A stretch of 64,000 nucleotides of DNA from assembly GCF_010974825.1 (NCBI RefSeq), contig NZ_JAAILA010000008.1, forward strand, positions 124,001 through 188,000, written 5' to 3'. Each line of letters begins with the position of its first letter. Positions within the stretch are counted from its first letter, which is position 1. Position numbers and translations under genes: made by a program. This document shows positions 7,716 through 15,472 of the stretch, piece after piece. The notes below the pieces were generated by a model. It saw only the letters and a list, made by a program, of their open reading frames with translations, searched no databases and had not been told where the DNA came from. Origin of the DNA: Aeromonas rivipollensis. GTDB taxonomy: Bacteria > Pseudomonadota > Gammaproteobacteria > Enterobacterales > Aeromonadaceae.

Positions 7716-8675
7716 CTACAACCAGGGCAGGGTCGCCGCACTGGCGGGGCTCGACTGGTTGAGCAGCGCCAACTGCACCGTCTCCCGACTCACGTGGGGG
7801 GCATAGAGGTGGATGAAGTCATACATGTAGTCCCGCAGGTGAGCGTGCCTGCGCAGGCAGACATGGGCCACGCTCGAGGCGATCAGATGATCTATGTTGA
7901 GGCAGACCAGGCTCTCCCTGTCCCCCTCGTCGAACGCCGAGGTGGCGATCACGCCTACCCCCATACCGAGGCGCACATAGTGCTTGATGATGTCGCTGTC
8001 GGTGGCGGTCAGCACTATGCGCGGGCTGAGGCCATGACGGCCGAACGCCTTGTCCATCTTGGATCGACCGGTGAAGCCGAACACATAGGTGATGAGGGGA
8101 TAGCGAGCCAGATCCGCCATGGCCAGCGGCTGGCAGTCGAGCAGCGGATGACCGTGGGGCACCACAACGCCGCGCCCCCAGCGGTAACAGGGAATGGTCG
8201 CCAGCTCGTCGAACAGGTGCATGGACTCGGTGGCGATGGCCATCTCCACATCCCCGTTTTGCACCATCTGTGCCAGCTGGGCCGGCGCCCCCTGATGCAG
8301 CTGGATGCTGACCTCAGGGTAGCGGCGGGAGAAGGCGGTGATCACCGACGGCAGCTTGTAGCGGGCCATGGTGTGGGTGGTGGCGATGCGCAGCACCCCG
8401 CTGGTGGCCAGCTGATCACCGAGGGAAAGTTGACCAATCTGTTCGACCTGGGCCACCACCCCCTTGGCCAGCTCCATCACCTGCTCCCCCATGGGGGTCA
8501 GGCCCACCAGGTTCTTGCCCTTGCGGGTGAACAGCGCCAGCCCCAGCTCGTCTTCCAGCATCTTCATCTGCTTGCTGAGGGTCGGCTGGGAGGTGTAGAG
8601 CTTCTCCGCCGTCGCCGAGATATTGAAGTTGTTCTTCACTATCTCGGTGAAGTTCTTGAGCCTGGCTATGTTCAT
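7716..8675 (-). CDS. LysR-family transcriptional regulator, CysB-like
   Basis: This 319-residue regulator has an N-terminal winged helix-turn-helix ('ISATAEKLYTSQPTLSKQMK') and a CysB-type effector domain. The latter shows 'TTHTMARYKLPSVI' for the first ligand lobe and 'YVFGFTGRSKMDKAF', 'TATDSDIIKHYVRLG' and 'GMGVGVIA', all close to the CysB/Cbl subgroup. It probably senses a small sulfur or amino acid-related ligand, but the divergence from CysB itself is clear. Its start overlaps the pdxH stop (TGATG), so it is translated together with pdxH. It is convergent with the M20 operon, which it might control. Confidence 0.85.
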   Translation of the reverse strand: MNIARLKNFTEIVKNNFNISATAEKLYTSQPTLSKQMKMLEDELGLALFTRKGKNLVGLTPMGEQVMELAKGVVAQVEQIGQLSLGDQLATSGVLRIATTHTMARYKLPSVITAFSRRYPEVSIQLHQGAPAQLAQMVQNGDVEMAIATESMHLFDELATIPCYRWGRGVVVPHGHPLLDCQPLAMADLARYPLITYVFGFTGRSKMDKAFGRHGLSPRIVLTATDSDIIKHYVRLGMGVGVIATSAFDEGDRESLVCLNIDHLIASSVAHVCLRRHAHLRDYMYDFIHLYAPHVSRETVQLALLNQSSPASAATLPWL

Positions 8676-9313
8676 CAGGGGGCCAGTCGCTCTATGTGCC
8701 AGCCATCCCCCTCGCGGCTGTAGTAGAAGCGATCGTGCAGGCGATGCTCGCCCCCCTGCCAGAACTCCACCGTCTCGATGACCACCCGGAAACCGCCCCA
8801 GAAGCTCGGCAGCGGCACCTCGCCATTGGCAAACTTCTGCTTGAGCTCGAGGAACTTGGCTTCCAGCACGCCGCGGGCCGAGATGCGGGTCGACTGCTTA
8901 GAGACCCAGGCGGCTATCTGGCTATCCTTGGGGCGGCTGTGGAAGTACTTCATCACCTCGAAGGTGCTCATCTTCTCCACCCGGCCTGTCACGTGCACCT
9001 GGCGGTCCAGGGTGTGCCAGGGGAAGAGCAGGCTGATGCGGGGATTGCCTTCCAGCTGATGTGCCTTGCGGCTGCCCATGTTGGTGTAGAACACCATGCC
9101 CAGGGCGTCGTAGTGCTTGAGCAGCACTGTGCGCTGCCAGGGCTGGCCGTCGGCATCCACTGTGCCCACCACCATGGCGGTGGGGTCGGTCAGCTTGGCC
9201 TCGCACGCCTGGGCCAGCCACTTCTCGAACAGGGCGAGAGGCTCGGCCGGCAGATCGGCCCGGTGCAGTCCGCCCCTGGTGTATTCACGACGCAGATCAG
9301 CCACATCCATCAT
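8675..9313 (-). CDS. pdxH: Pyridoxine/pyridoxamine 5'-phosphate oxidase
   Basis: This 212-residue FMN enzyme oxidises pyridoxine or pyridoxamine 5'-phosphate to pyridoxal 5'-phosphate, the last step of vitamin B6 synthesis and salvage. Family features are visible: '[18 protein letters not shown]', '[18 protein letters not shown]', '[13 protein letters not shown]', '[13 protein letters not shown]' and the C-terminal 'ERLAP'. The ATG at 9313 is chosen because AAGGA lies eight bases upstream. The longer open frame starting at 9367 has no such signal. The downstream LysR gene overlaps its stop by one base. Confidence 0.95.
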   Translation of the reverse strand: MMDVADLRREYTRGGLHRADLPAEPLALFEKWLAQACEAKLTDPTAMVVGTVDADGQPWQRTVLLKHYDALGMVFYTNMGSRKAHQLEGNPRISLLFPWHTLDRQVHVTGRVEKMSTFEVMKYFHSRPKDSQIAAWVSKQSTRISARGVLEAKFLELKQKFANGEVPLPSFWGGFRVVIETVEFWQGGEHRLHDRFYYSREGDGWHIERLAP

Positions 9314-9429
9314 CTTGATTTTCCTTCTCTCTTTCTTTGCCGCCCCTGCGGCTGTGGATGGGGGCATTGTGCGACGAGCACGTCATGGGTACAAGCCTGG
9401 GGGCGGCCAAATGCTGGCACCAAAAACAG

Positions 9430-9455
9430 AAAGGGAGGCCTGTGCCTCCCTTTTT
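9430..9455 (-). terminator. Rho-independent terminator
   Basis: Stem AAAGGGAGGC with loop CTGT has T-tracts on both sides. It lies beyond the 3' end of the small lipoprotein gene on the minus strand and before the pdxH promoter region. Confidence 0.75.
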
Positions 9456-9477
9456 CTGACGGCAGCTTGCCACCTGC

Positions 9478-9801
9478 CTATGGTTTGCCGTCAATCGGCG
9501 GGCAATGGGCCAGCATGCGCCGGTTATATTCCGCCGCATAGGCGCTCAGCCTGGCGTGGGCCTCCTTCTGATCCGGCTTGATGACATCGCCGAGCCCCTC
9601 CAGATAGCGCACGCCACAGCGAGCCTTGGCAGCCACCTGTTGCTCCGCCGCTATGCCGGGTGCCACCTCGCCACGGCCGGCCCGTACTATCAGCCGGTAA
9701 TCCTGCTGGGCGAGGCTGTCACTGACTGCCTGATCCAGGGTGTCGGCATCGGCCTGACAGCCGCCGAGCAGGGTGAGCAGCAGCACGCTGGCCAGCCTCA
9801 T
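9478..9801 (-). CDS. Small putative lipoprotein
   Basis: This 107-residue protein starts with a lipoprotein signal, 'MRLASVLLLTLLGGCQADAD', with the lipobox LGGC and the modified cysteine at about residue 15. The mature part carries two further cysteines ('KARCGVRYL', 'LAHCPPI') that may form a disulfide in the periplasm. I do not recognise the family. Its start overlaps the stop of the metalloprotease gene by ATGA, so it is translated with the protease and may be an accessory factor or anchor for it. Confidence 0.65.
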   Translation of the reverse strand: MRLASVLLLTLLGGCQADADTLDQAVSDSLAQQDYRLIVRAGRGEVAPGIAAEQQVAAKARCGVRYLEGLGDVIKPDQKEAHARLSAYAAEYNRRMLAHCPPIDGKP

Positions 9802-11774
9802 GCCCGCCTCCGTTGCCAGCCCAGCAGCGCCAGGGCCAGGGTCCAGAAGCCGAGGGAGCCACCGCCACCACCGCCGCCCTCATCCCCGCGTTGGGTCACC
9901 GACAGCTTGAGCGGGCTGATGGCGAAGAAGAGGTTGTCACTGCAGGCCACCTTCAGCCTGGCGGTGCCGTCGTTACCGGCGGGTATGGTGACGCTGGCCG
10001 AGCCCGAGTTGGGCTGGCCGCTGGCGAGCAGGGTCCAGCTCACCCCCTCGTCCCGGGTCAGGGAGAGATCCACCTTGCTGCAATTGATGGGGGCCGCGTT
10101 GGTGCCGGCCACGTCCCAGCCTATGGTCTGGTTGGCGCCGGCTCCCAGCGGGGTCACCAGCGGGCTGGTCAGGCGGAAGGCGCTGCCGGTGTTGACCACC
10201 TGGATCTTCATGTCGTCAGTGGCGACACCGCCCTTGCCATCCCGCGCCGTGAGGCGGAAATTGAGCTCCCGGTTGGTGGCAGGCCAGGCCTCCCCCTTCG
10301 CCAGGGTGTTGGAGAGCAGGGAGGGCAGGCTTGGCAGGGTGCGCTCCGGCAACGCGGTCGGCGCCACGAAGCGAAACAGCGGGCGACTGCCGTCGTCCAC
10401 CATGCTGGCGACGCTGAAGGATTCGGTGCCGAGATCGATCTGCTCCCAGGTGTAACTCAGGGGATCCTGATCCAGATCCGCCCCGGCGCCCTTGAGCACG
10501 AAGGGGGTGTTGGCCGGGATCACATAGTCGTTGCCGGCGGCGACCTGGGGCGCGTTGTTGGTCAGGCTCTGGGAGCTGCCACAGCTCGCGACCCTGGCCA
10601 TGTGGGCCCGCATCTGTTCGATGGACTTGCTGTGGAAGTAGGGCAGGCTGTTGGCCTGCAGGTTCTCCTCCCCGCAGATCCCTGCATAGGCCATGATGGA
10701 GCTGCCGCTGCCGGGCTCCCAGGCCTGGCTGGCCTCCCGGTTGCCACCGCCACAGCTGCCGGTGGTGCCGTTGAAGGTGTGATCGGCGCCGAACTGGTGG
10801 CCAATCTCGTGGGCCACGTAGTCGATGAAGAAGGCATCCCCCACCGGATTGGGGGAGCCCGTCATGCCCGCCGACTTCTCCGCGGTGCAGAGCACTCCCA
10901 GCCCCGCCAGACCGCCGCCCCCGGTGTTGACCACGTGACCTATGTCGAAGGCGCCGAGCTTGGTGCCGGCCTGGGTCTGTGCATTCTGCTGCACTGTGAC
11001 GTTGGCATCTATGTCACCGTCATCGTTGTTGAAGGGATCGGTGGCGGTGTCGGTGAAGATGATAGTGTCGTTGCCGCTGGCGAGCTGGAACTCGGCGGCG
11101 ACGTCACGCTGGTACACCTCGTTGACCCGGTTGAGCAGGGTGGCGATGGCGCCGAGACCCGCCTCGACGGTGCCGCCGTGATACTGGGTGTACTCCCCCG
11201 CCGCCGAGATGGCGATGACGTAGCGCTTGCGCTCGTTGCCATCCACCAGGACCTGACGGGCCAGTGCCTTGGCCTGGGAACCGATCACCTTGTCCGCCTC
11301 TTCCTCCAGCCGGCTGTGGGCATCCTGCTGGTAATAGATGGCGTAGCCTTCACCGTTTCGGAGCGGATCCACGAACACCATGCGGCCCTGGTGGCTGAAC
11401 ATGGCGTGGAAACCCTGGGGACCGAGATCGAAGCGCCCCGTCTCCACCGGGTTGGACTCGTCATATCCCTTGAATGCCAGAATGCCGGGATACCTGGCGG
11501 CGAGATCCGATGGCAGCAGATCATAGGGCTGCAGGTTGAAGGTCACCTCCTTGCCATCCGGCAGCGGCAGGGTCAGTCGAGGCTCCCCTCCCTGCAAGCC
11601 GGCGAAGTAATCGGCCGGCACAGTGGCAATGCGATATTGGCTGGCCCTCACCTCATAGCCATCGGCAGCGGTGGCCCGCGCCGCCACCGTATTCCACTCA
11701 CTGGCGGCCAGGCCGCTGGCGTTCATCAGACCGGCCACCAGCAACGCCAGCGGAGAGTATTTCATCAACTGCAT
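9798..11774 (-). CDS. Secreted reprolysin-like zinc metalloprotease with GlyGly-CTERM tail
   Basis: This protein has about 658 residues. A signal peptide ('MKYSPLALLVAGLMNASGLA') is followed by a propeptide-like region and a catalytic domain with 'HEIGHQFGADHTF' at about 322-334, the HExxHxxGxxH zinc site of metzincins in the M12B/reprolysin-like group. A beta-rich C-terminal region follows. The last 25 residues are a glycine run, a hydrophobic segment 'FWTLALALLG' and the basic end QRRRA, the GlyGly-CTERM sorting signal processed by rhombosortase. I chose the ATG at 11774 because AAGGG precedes it at good spacing. The protein is probably exported and surface-processed. A lipoprotein gene overlaps its stop. 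Confidence 0.85.
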   Translation of the reverse strand: MQLMKYSPLALLVAGLMNASGLAASEWNTVAARATAADGYEVRASQYRIATVPADYFAGLQGGEPRLTLPLPDGKEVTFNLQPYDLLPSDLAARYPGILAFKGYDESNPVETGRFDLGPQGFHAMFSHQGRMVFVDPLRNGEGYAIYYQQDAHSRLEEEADKVIGSQAKALARQVLVDGNERKRYVIAISAAGEYTQYHGGTVEAGLGAIATLLNRVNEVYQRDVAAEFQLASGNDTIIFTDTATDPFNNDDGDIDANVTVQQNAQTQAGTKLGAFDIGHVVNTGGGGLAGLGVLCTAEKSAGMTGSPNPVGDAFFIDYVAHEIGHQFGADHTFNGTTGSCGGGNREASQAWEPGSGSSIMAYAGICGEENLQANSLPYFHSKSIEQMRAHMARVASCGSSQSLTNNAPQVAAGNDYVIPANTPFVLKGAGADLDQDPLSYTWEQIDLGTESFSVASMVDDGSRPLFRFVAPTALPERTLPSLPSLLSNTLAKGEAWPATNRELNFRLTARDGKGGVATDDMKIQVVNTGSAFRLTSPLVTPLGAGANQTIGWDVAGTNAAPINCSKVDLSLTRDEGVSWTLLASGQPNSGSASVTIPAGNDGTARLKVACSDNLFFAISPLKLSVTQRGDEGGGGGGGSLGFWTLALALLGWQRRRA

Positions 11775-11985
11775 CTTTATTATCCCTTTTTCCATGCGTT
11801 CGCCTGAACTGCCTCAGCATCATTTTCCTGCCCGGGTGAGAAGTCCAGTCCCATCCTCTGTACATTCCCCGAATGGGGACGGTTGCACCAATGCAGTCTA
11901 GCCCCTATCATGGCGCGGATTTGTCCGTTTCAGAACCCTCCTGTGTCACGGGCCGGTTCACCCTTTTTTGGCCAAGGTTAATCTC

Positions 11986-13197
11986 ATGCTCAAATCCCCA
12001 CTGTTGCCCCGTTTCGGGGATCTGGTCGTTGCCATTGTTGACGATGTACTCGGTCAGGGTCTCACCCTGGACCGCGCTTATGCCCGTCACTTCTCCGGCA
12101 TCGAACTCAAACCGCAAGAACAGGCAAGGATTGCCCTGGTCACCGGCGACCTGCTGCGTCGTCTCAGCCTCTATTGCTTCCTGACCGGCATCCAGGTCCG
12201 TCAGGCCGAAAAGAATGTCTGGCCGCTGCTGCACAGCTGGCACGCCTTCCACAAGATTGCCCAGCCCAACAATCCGACCCTGGATCGCTTCAATGAAGAG
12301 GCATTCCGCCGCCGTCTGACCGAGGCGAAGAAGAACCCGGTGCTGATGGATGGTTGCCCTGCCTGGCTGGAGAAGCTGGGTAACGAGCAGCTGGGTGAGG
12401 CCTGGCCTGCCGAGCGTGCCGCTCTGGCCTGGATGCCCAAGCGCTACCTGCGGGTCAACACCCTCAAGTGCACCCGGGAAGAGCTGCAGGCCATTCTGGC
12501 CAAAGAGCATGTCACCACCATTCCCGTTGATGGTGTGGAGACTGCCCTGCAGGTCACCTCTGACGCCGCCCTGTTCCGCACCAAGGCCTTTGCCGATGGC
12601 TGCTTCGAACAGCAGGACGCTGGCTCCCAGCTGGTCGCCGCCGCCCTGGAAGTGACCCCGGGCATGCGGGTCATCGATGCCTGCGCCGGTGCCGGTGGCA
12701 AGACACTGCACATCGCCGCCATGATGGAAGGCAAGGGCCGCCTGCTGGCGATGGACGTGGAAGAGTGGAAGCTGGAGAACCTCAAGCAGCGCGCACGCCG
12801 CGCCGGAGCCCACAACGTGGAGACCCGGGTCATCACCAGCAGCAAGACTGTCAAGCGCCTCAAGGAGAGCGCCGATCGCGTGCTGCTGGACGTGCCCTGC
12901 TCCGGCCTTGGCGTGCTCAAGCGCAATCCGGATGCCAAGTGGCGTGACACCGCCGAGCGCCTGCCGGTACTGGTCGCCCTGCAAGAAGAGATACTGCAAC
13001 GCTACAGCCAGATGGTGAAGGTGGGCGGCCTGCTGGTCTATGCAACCTGCTCCATCCTGCCCCAGGAGAACCGCCAGCAGGTGGACAAGTTCCTGGCTGC
13101 CAACGAGAACTATCGCCTGCGGGATGACCACACCGTCAGCCCCTCCGAGACCGGCTTCGACGGTTTCTACATGGCGCGGATCGAACGCATCGCCTAA
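11986..13197 (+). CDS. RsmB/NOP-family SAM-dependent RNA (cytosine-5) methyltransferase
   Basis: This 403-residue enzyme shows the family's methyltransferase core in the second half: 'DACAGAGGKTLHIAAMM' for SAM binding, 'DVPCSGLGVLKRNPDAKW' with the PCSG cysteine, and 'YATCSILPQEN' with the TCS cysteine that attacks the base. It should methylate cytosine in rRNA or tRNA. The N-terminal half differs from RsmB and RsmF of E. coli, so I give no symbol. The ATG at 11986 follows AAGG by eight bases. An upstream TTG at 11968 extends the frame without a ribosome binding site. The gene is monocistronic with its own terminator. Confidence 0.85.
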   Translation: MLKSPLLPRFGDLVVAIVDDVLGQGLTLDRAYARHFSGIELKPQEQARIALVTGDLLRRLSLYCFLTGIQVRQAEKNVWPLLHSWHAFHKIAQPNNPTLDRFNEEAFRRRLTEAKKNPVLMDGCPAWLEKLGNEQLGEAWPAERAALAWMPKRYLRVNTLKCTREELQAILAKEHVTTIPVDGVETALQVTSDAALFRTKAFADGCFEQQDAGSQLVAAALEVTPGMRVIDACAGAGGKTLHIAAMMEGKGRLLAMDVEEWKLENLKQRARRAGAHNVETRVITSSKTVKRLKESADRVLLDVPCSGLGVLKRNPDAKWRDTAERLPVLVALQEEILQRYSQMVKVGGLLVYATCSILPQENRQQVDKFLAANENYRLRDDHTVSPSETGFDGFYMARIERIA

Positions 13198-13213
13198 GGC
13201 CCTGCGCACGCAT

Positions 13214-13243
13214 AAAAAAGGGGAGCCAATGGCTCCCCTTTTT
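13214..13243. terminator. Bidirectional terminator
   Basis: The hairpin AAAAAGGGGAGCC / GGCTCCCCTTTTT with loop AAT lies between the methyltransferase gene and the convergent grxD. The A and T tracts on both sides allow it to act on both strands. Confidence 0.85.
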
Positions 13244-13262
13244 GCATGATGCGGATGCGACC

Positions 13263-13607
13263 TTATTCGGCGGCGGCATCATCCTGCTTGTGCTTGGCGG
13301 CAGCTTCCTTGATCAAGGTCTGCAGCTCGCCGGCCTGGAACATCTCGATCATGATGTCGCAACCACCGACCAGCTCACCTTCCACCCAGAGTTGCGGGAA
13401 GGTCGGCCAGTTGGCAAATTTCGGCAGCTCGGCACGGATGTCCGGGTTTTGCAGGATGTCGACGTAAGCAAAGGGCTCGCCACAGGACATCAGGGCCTGG
13501 GAGGCCTGGGCAGAGAAACCGCAGCTGGGTAGCTTGGGGGATCCCTTCATGTACAGGATGATGGGATTCTCAGCCAGCTGCTGTTTGATCTTTTCAATAG
13601 TTTCCAT
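13263..13607 (-). CDS. grxD: Monothiol glutaredoxin Grx4
   Basis: This 114-residue monothiol glutaredoxin has the CGFS active site at residues 29-32, the upstream 'ILYMKGSPKLPSCGFS', 'NWPTFPQLWVEGELVGGCD' for glutathione binding, and an alanine and lysine-rich tail. The family carries and hands on [2Fe-2S] clusters as a glutathione-bridged dimer and works with BolA-like proteins. It is a single gene, convergent with the RNA methyltransferase gene and divergent from sodB. Confidence 0.95.
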   Translation of the reverse strand: METIEKIKQQLAENPIILYMKGSPKLPSCGFSAQASQALMSCGEPFAYVDILQNPDIRAELPKFANWPTFPQLWVEGELVGGCDIMIEMFQAGELQTLIKEAAAKHKQDDAAAE

Positions 13608-13744
13608 AAATGCCTCACTAGAGCGATTTCGGCGGCCATTCTACTGCAAACCGGGCAGACCACAAACTGGCAAACCGTCCCGAATGCAAGAAGTGATGAA
13701 TCAATACGCCGCAGCTTGATCCGGATCATGGCGAGAATCAAGAG

Positions 13745-13774
13745 TTGTTCGCCCATCTTTGATGCTGCTACAAT
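13745..13774 (+). promoter_or_regulatory. Candidate sigma-70 promoter of sodB
   Basis: TTGTTC at 13745-13750 and TACAAT at 13769-13774 are separated by 18 bases and lie about 120 bases before sodB. I found no clear Fur box, although family knowledge would lead one to expect iron control. The remaining gap between grxD and sodB (13608-13894) holds nothing else I can name. Confidence 0.35.
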
Positions 13775-13894
13775 CGACGGGCTTTGGGCCGTCCGGCCCC
13801 ATCATTTCAAGAACAATTCTTTTCAACATAGAAAAGAGTACGCAATGTCTTGCAACCGTCGCCTTCGCACGGCCCAGCCAATGGAGAGTAGAAA

Positions 13895-14479
13895 ATGGCT
13901 TTCGAACTTCCCGCTCTGCCCTATGCAATCAATGCTCTGGAACCGCACATCTCCCAGGAAACCCTGGAATATCACCACGGCAAGCACCACAACACCTACG
14001 TGGTCAACCTGAACAACCTGGTGCCGGGTACCGAGTTTGAAGGCAAGTCTCTGGAAGAGATCATCAAGACCTCCACTGGCGGCATCTTCAACAACGCCGC
14101 CCAGATCTGGAACCACACCTTCTACTGGCACTGCCTCTCCCCGAACGGCGGTGGCGAGCCCACCGGCGCCCTGGCCGATGCCATCAACAAGGCGTTCGGC
14201 TCCTTCGCCGAGTTCAAGGATGCGTTCACCAAGTCCGCCATCGGCAACTTCGGCTCCAGCTGGACCTGGCTGGTGAAGAAAGCCGACGGCTCCCTGGCCA
14301 TCGTCAACACCTCCAACGCCGGCTGCCCGCTGACCGAAGCCGGGACCACCCCGCTGCTGACCGTCGACCTGTGGGAGCACGCCTACTACATCGATTTCCG
14401 CAACCTGCGTCCGAAGTACATGGAAACCTTCTGGACCCTGGTCAACTGGGAATTCGTGGCCAAGAACCTGGCTGCCTGA
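13895..14479 (+). CDS. sodB: Iron superoxide dismutase
   Basis: This 194-residue enzyme converts superoxide to hydrogen peroxide and oxygen in the cytoplasm. Metal ligands are visible as His27 ('EYHHGKHHNTYV'), His74 ('NHTFYWHCL'), Asp158 and His162 ('VDLWEHAYYIDFRNLR'). Gln70 in 'NAAQIWNH' is the iron-type second-sphere residue. There is no signal peptide. The ATG is preceded by GGAG at suitable spacing. It is a single gene that ends in a strong terminator. Confidence 0.97.
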   Translation: MAFELPALPYAINALEPHISQETLEYHHGKHHNTYVVNLNNLVPGTEFEGKSLEEIIKTSTGGIFNNAAQIWNHTFYWHCLSPNGGGEPTGALADAINKAFGSFAEFKDAFTKSAIGNFGSSWTWLVKKADGSLAIVNTSNAGCPLTEAGTTPLLTVDLWEHAYYIDFRNLRPKYMETFWTLVNWEFVAKNLAA

Positions 14480-14496
14480 TAGCCTCTTTCTTGCCA

Positions 14497-14526
14497 AAAC
14501 GCCCCGCACTGCGGGGCGTTTTTTTA
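14497..14526 (+). terminator. Rho-independent terminator of sodB
   Basis: Stem AAAACGCCCCGC / GCGGGGCGTTTT with a three-base loop is followed by more T. Confidence 0.9.
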
Positions 14527-14542
14527 TAGCGAACAAGCAACG

Positions 14543-14567
14543 AAAAAGGCGCCATGGGCGCCTTTTT
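14543..14567 (-). terminator. Rho-independent terminator of mlaA
   Basis: AAAAAGGCGCC / GGCGCCTTTTT with loop ATG lies 16 bases beyond the mlaA stop on the minus strand. Confidence 0.85.
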
Positions 14568-14582
14568 GATAACCATGGGTCG

Positions 14583-15392
14583 TTACTGGTCTATCTCGTC
14601 CAGATACTCGTCCAGGTTGCTGTCATCCTCCTGCTGGCCCTGTTGCTTGAGCTCAGGCTGGCGACCCGTCACCTTGCCGTCGTTGTACTGCAGGTAGAAG
14701 TCCTTGGTCAGGGCATAAGGATCGAGCGCGTTGTCGATGATCCGCTCCTGATCGATCAGCTTGGAGCGCGTGCCCAGACCATCCAGCGCCCAGTGCACGA
14801 ACTTCATCGGGAAGGTCAGCAGGGCATAGGGGAAGTAGATGGTATCTATGGTATCCCCCACCAGTTCGCGGGTGGTGGTCGGGCCGTAGACGGGCACCAT
14901 TATGTAGGCGCCATCCCCGATGTCCGCCCTGCCTAGCACAGTATCCATCTCCAGCATGTTGCGCTCGAGGCCGGCATGCTTGGCCACGTCGAAGATCCCC
15001 AGCAGACCTATGGTGGTGTTGAGGGTGAAGCGGCCTAGGTTGGTCCCCGCCCCCTTCAGATCTCCGACCAGCAGATGGTTGACCATGCTGCTCGGCTCGT
15101 CGAAGTTCTCCACCAGGTTGTCGATGCCGTCCTTCATCCCCTGCGGCACATAGCGGGCATAGCCATGGACCACGGGGCGGGCCACATAGGGTTCCAGCAC
15201 GTCGTAGTTGATGGCCCACATGGCCCGGTTCGCCCCCTGGAAGGGGTCACGGGGATCGCTGGCCGTGCTGGACGCCCCGGGGCGGCTGGGGGTTTCGTTG
15301 AGATCCAGGCTCTCTGGGCCCGGCTTGGGAGGGCCACCCGCACAGCCCCCCAACAGCAGTGCCACTGCCAATGCTCCTGAACGCAGATACAT
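14583..15392 (-). CDS. mlaA: Outer-membrane phospholipid-asymmetry lipoprotein MlaA (VacJ)
   Basis: This 269-residue lipoprotein has lipobox LGGC with Cys17 and the family core 'DPFQGANRAMWAINYDVLEP', 'LLVGDLKGAGTNLGRFTLNT' and 'ERNMLEMDTVLGRADIGDG'. MlaA sits in the outer membrane and removes misplaced phospholipid from its outer leaflet, passing it to the MlaC shuttle. The acidic C-terminal tail (EDDSNLDEYLDEIDQ) is typical. AGGA precedes the ATG by eight bases, and a TATAAT sequence (15428-15433, minus strand) stands close upstream, so it probably has its own promoter between ccmI and mlaA. Confidence 0.93.
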   Translation of the reverse strand: MYLRSGALAVALLLGGCAGGPPKPGPESLDLNETPSRPGASSTASDPRDPFQGANRAMWAINYDVLEPYVARPVVHGYARYVPQGMKDGIDNLVENFDEPSSMVNHLLVGDLKGAGTNLGRFTLNTTIGLLGIFDVAKHAGLERNMLEMDTVLGRADIGDGAYIMVPVYGPTTTRELVGDTIDTIYFPYALLTFPMKFVHWALDGLGTRSKLIDQERIIDNALDPYALTKDFYLQYNDGKVTGRQPELKQQGQQEDDSNLDEYLDEIDQ

Positions 15393-15436
15393 ATGAAAGT
15401 CCTAAGCTTTTTTGGGAATCTTTATGGATTATAGGT

Positions 15437-15463
15437 AGGCCCGCCCCATCCCGGGGTCGGGCC
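15437..15463 (-). other. GC-rich hairpin between ccmI and mlaA
   Basis: On the minus strand GGCCCG and CGGGCC pair around an inner CCCC/GGGG stem. No T-run follows, so it is not a classic terminator. It lies after ccmI and just before the TATAAT of mlaA and may weaken read-through. Confidence 0.4.
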
Positions 15464-15472
15464 AAGAGGGTA

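Noticed and set aside
9813-11807. 664-codon open frame on the plus strand opposite the metalloprotease gene
   Set aside because: It mirrors the protease in high-GC DNA, is full of His, Gly, Gln and Val from antisense codons, and has no ribosome binding site or family motif.
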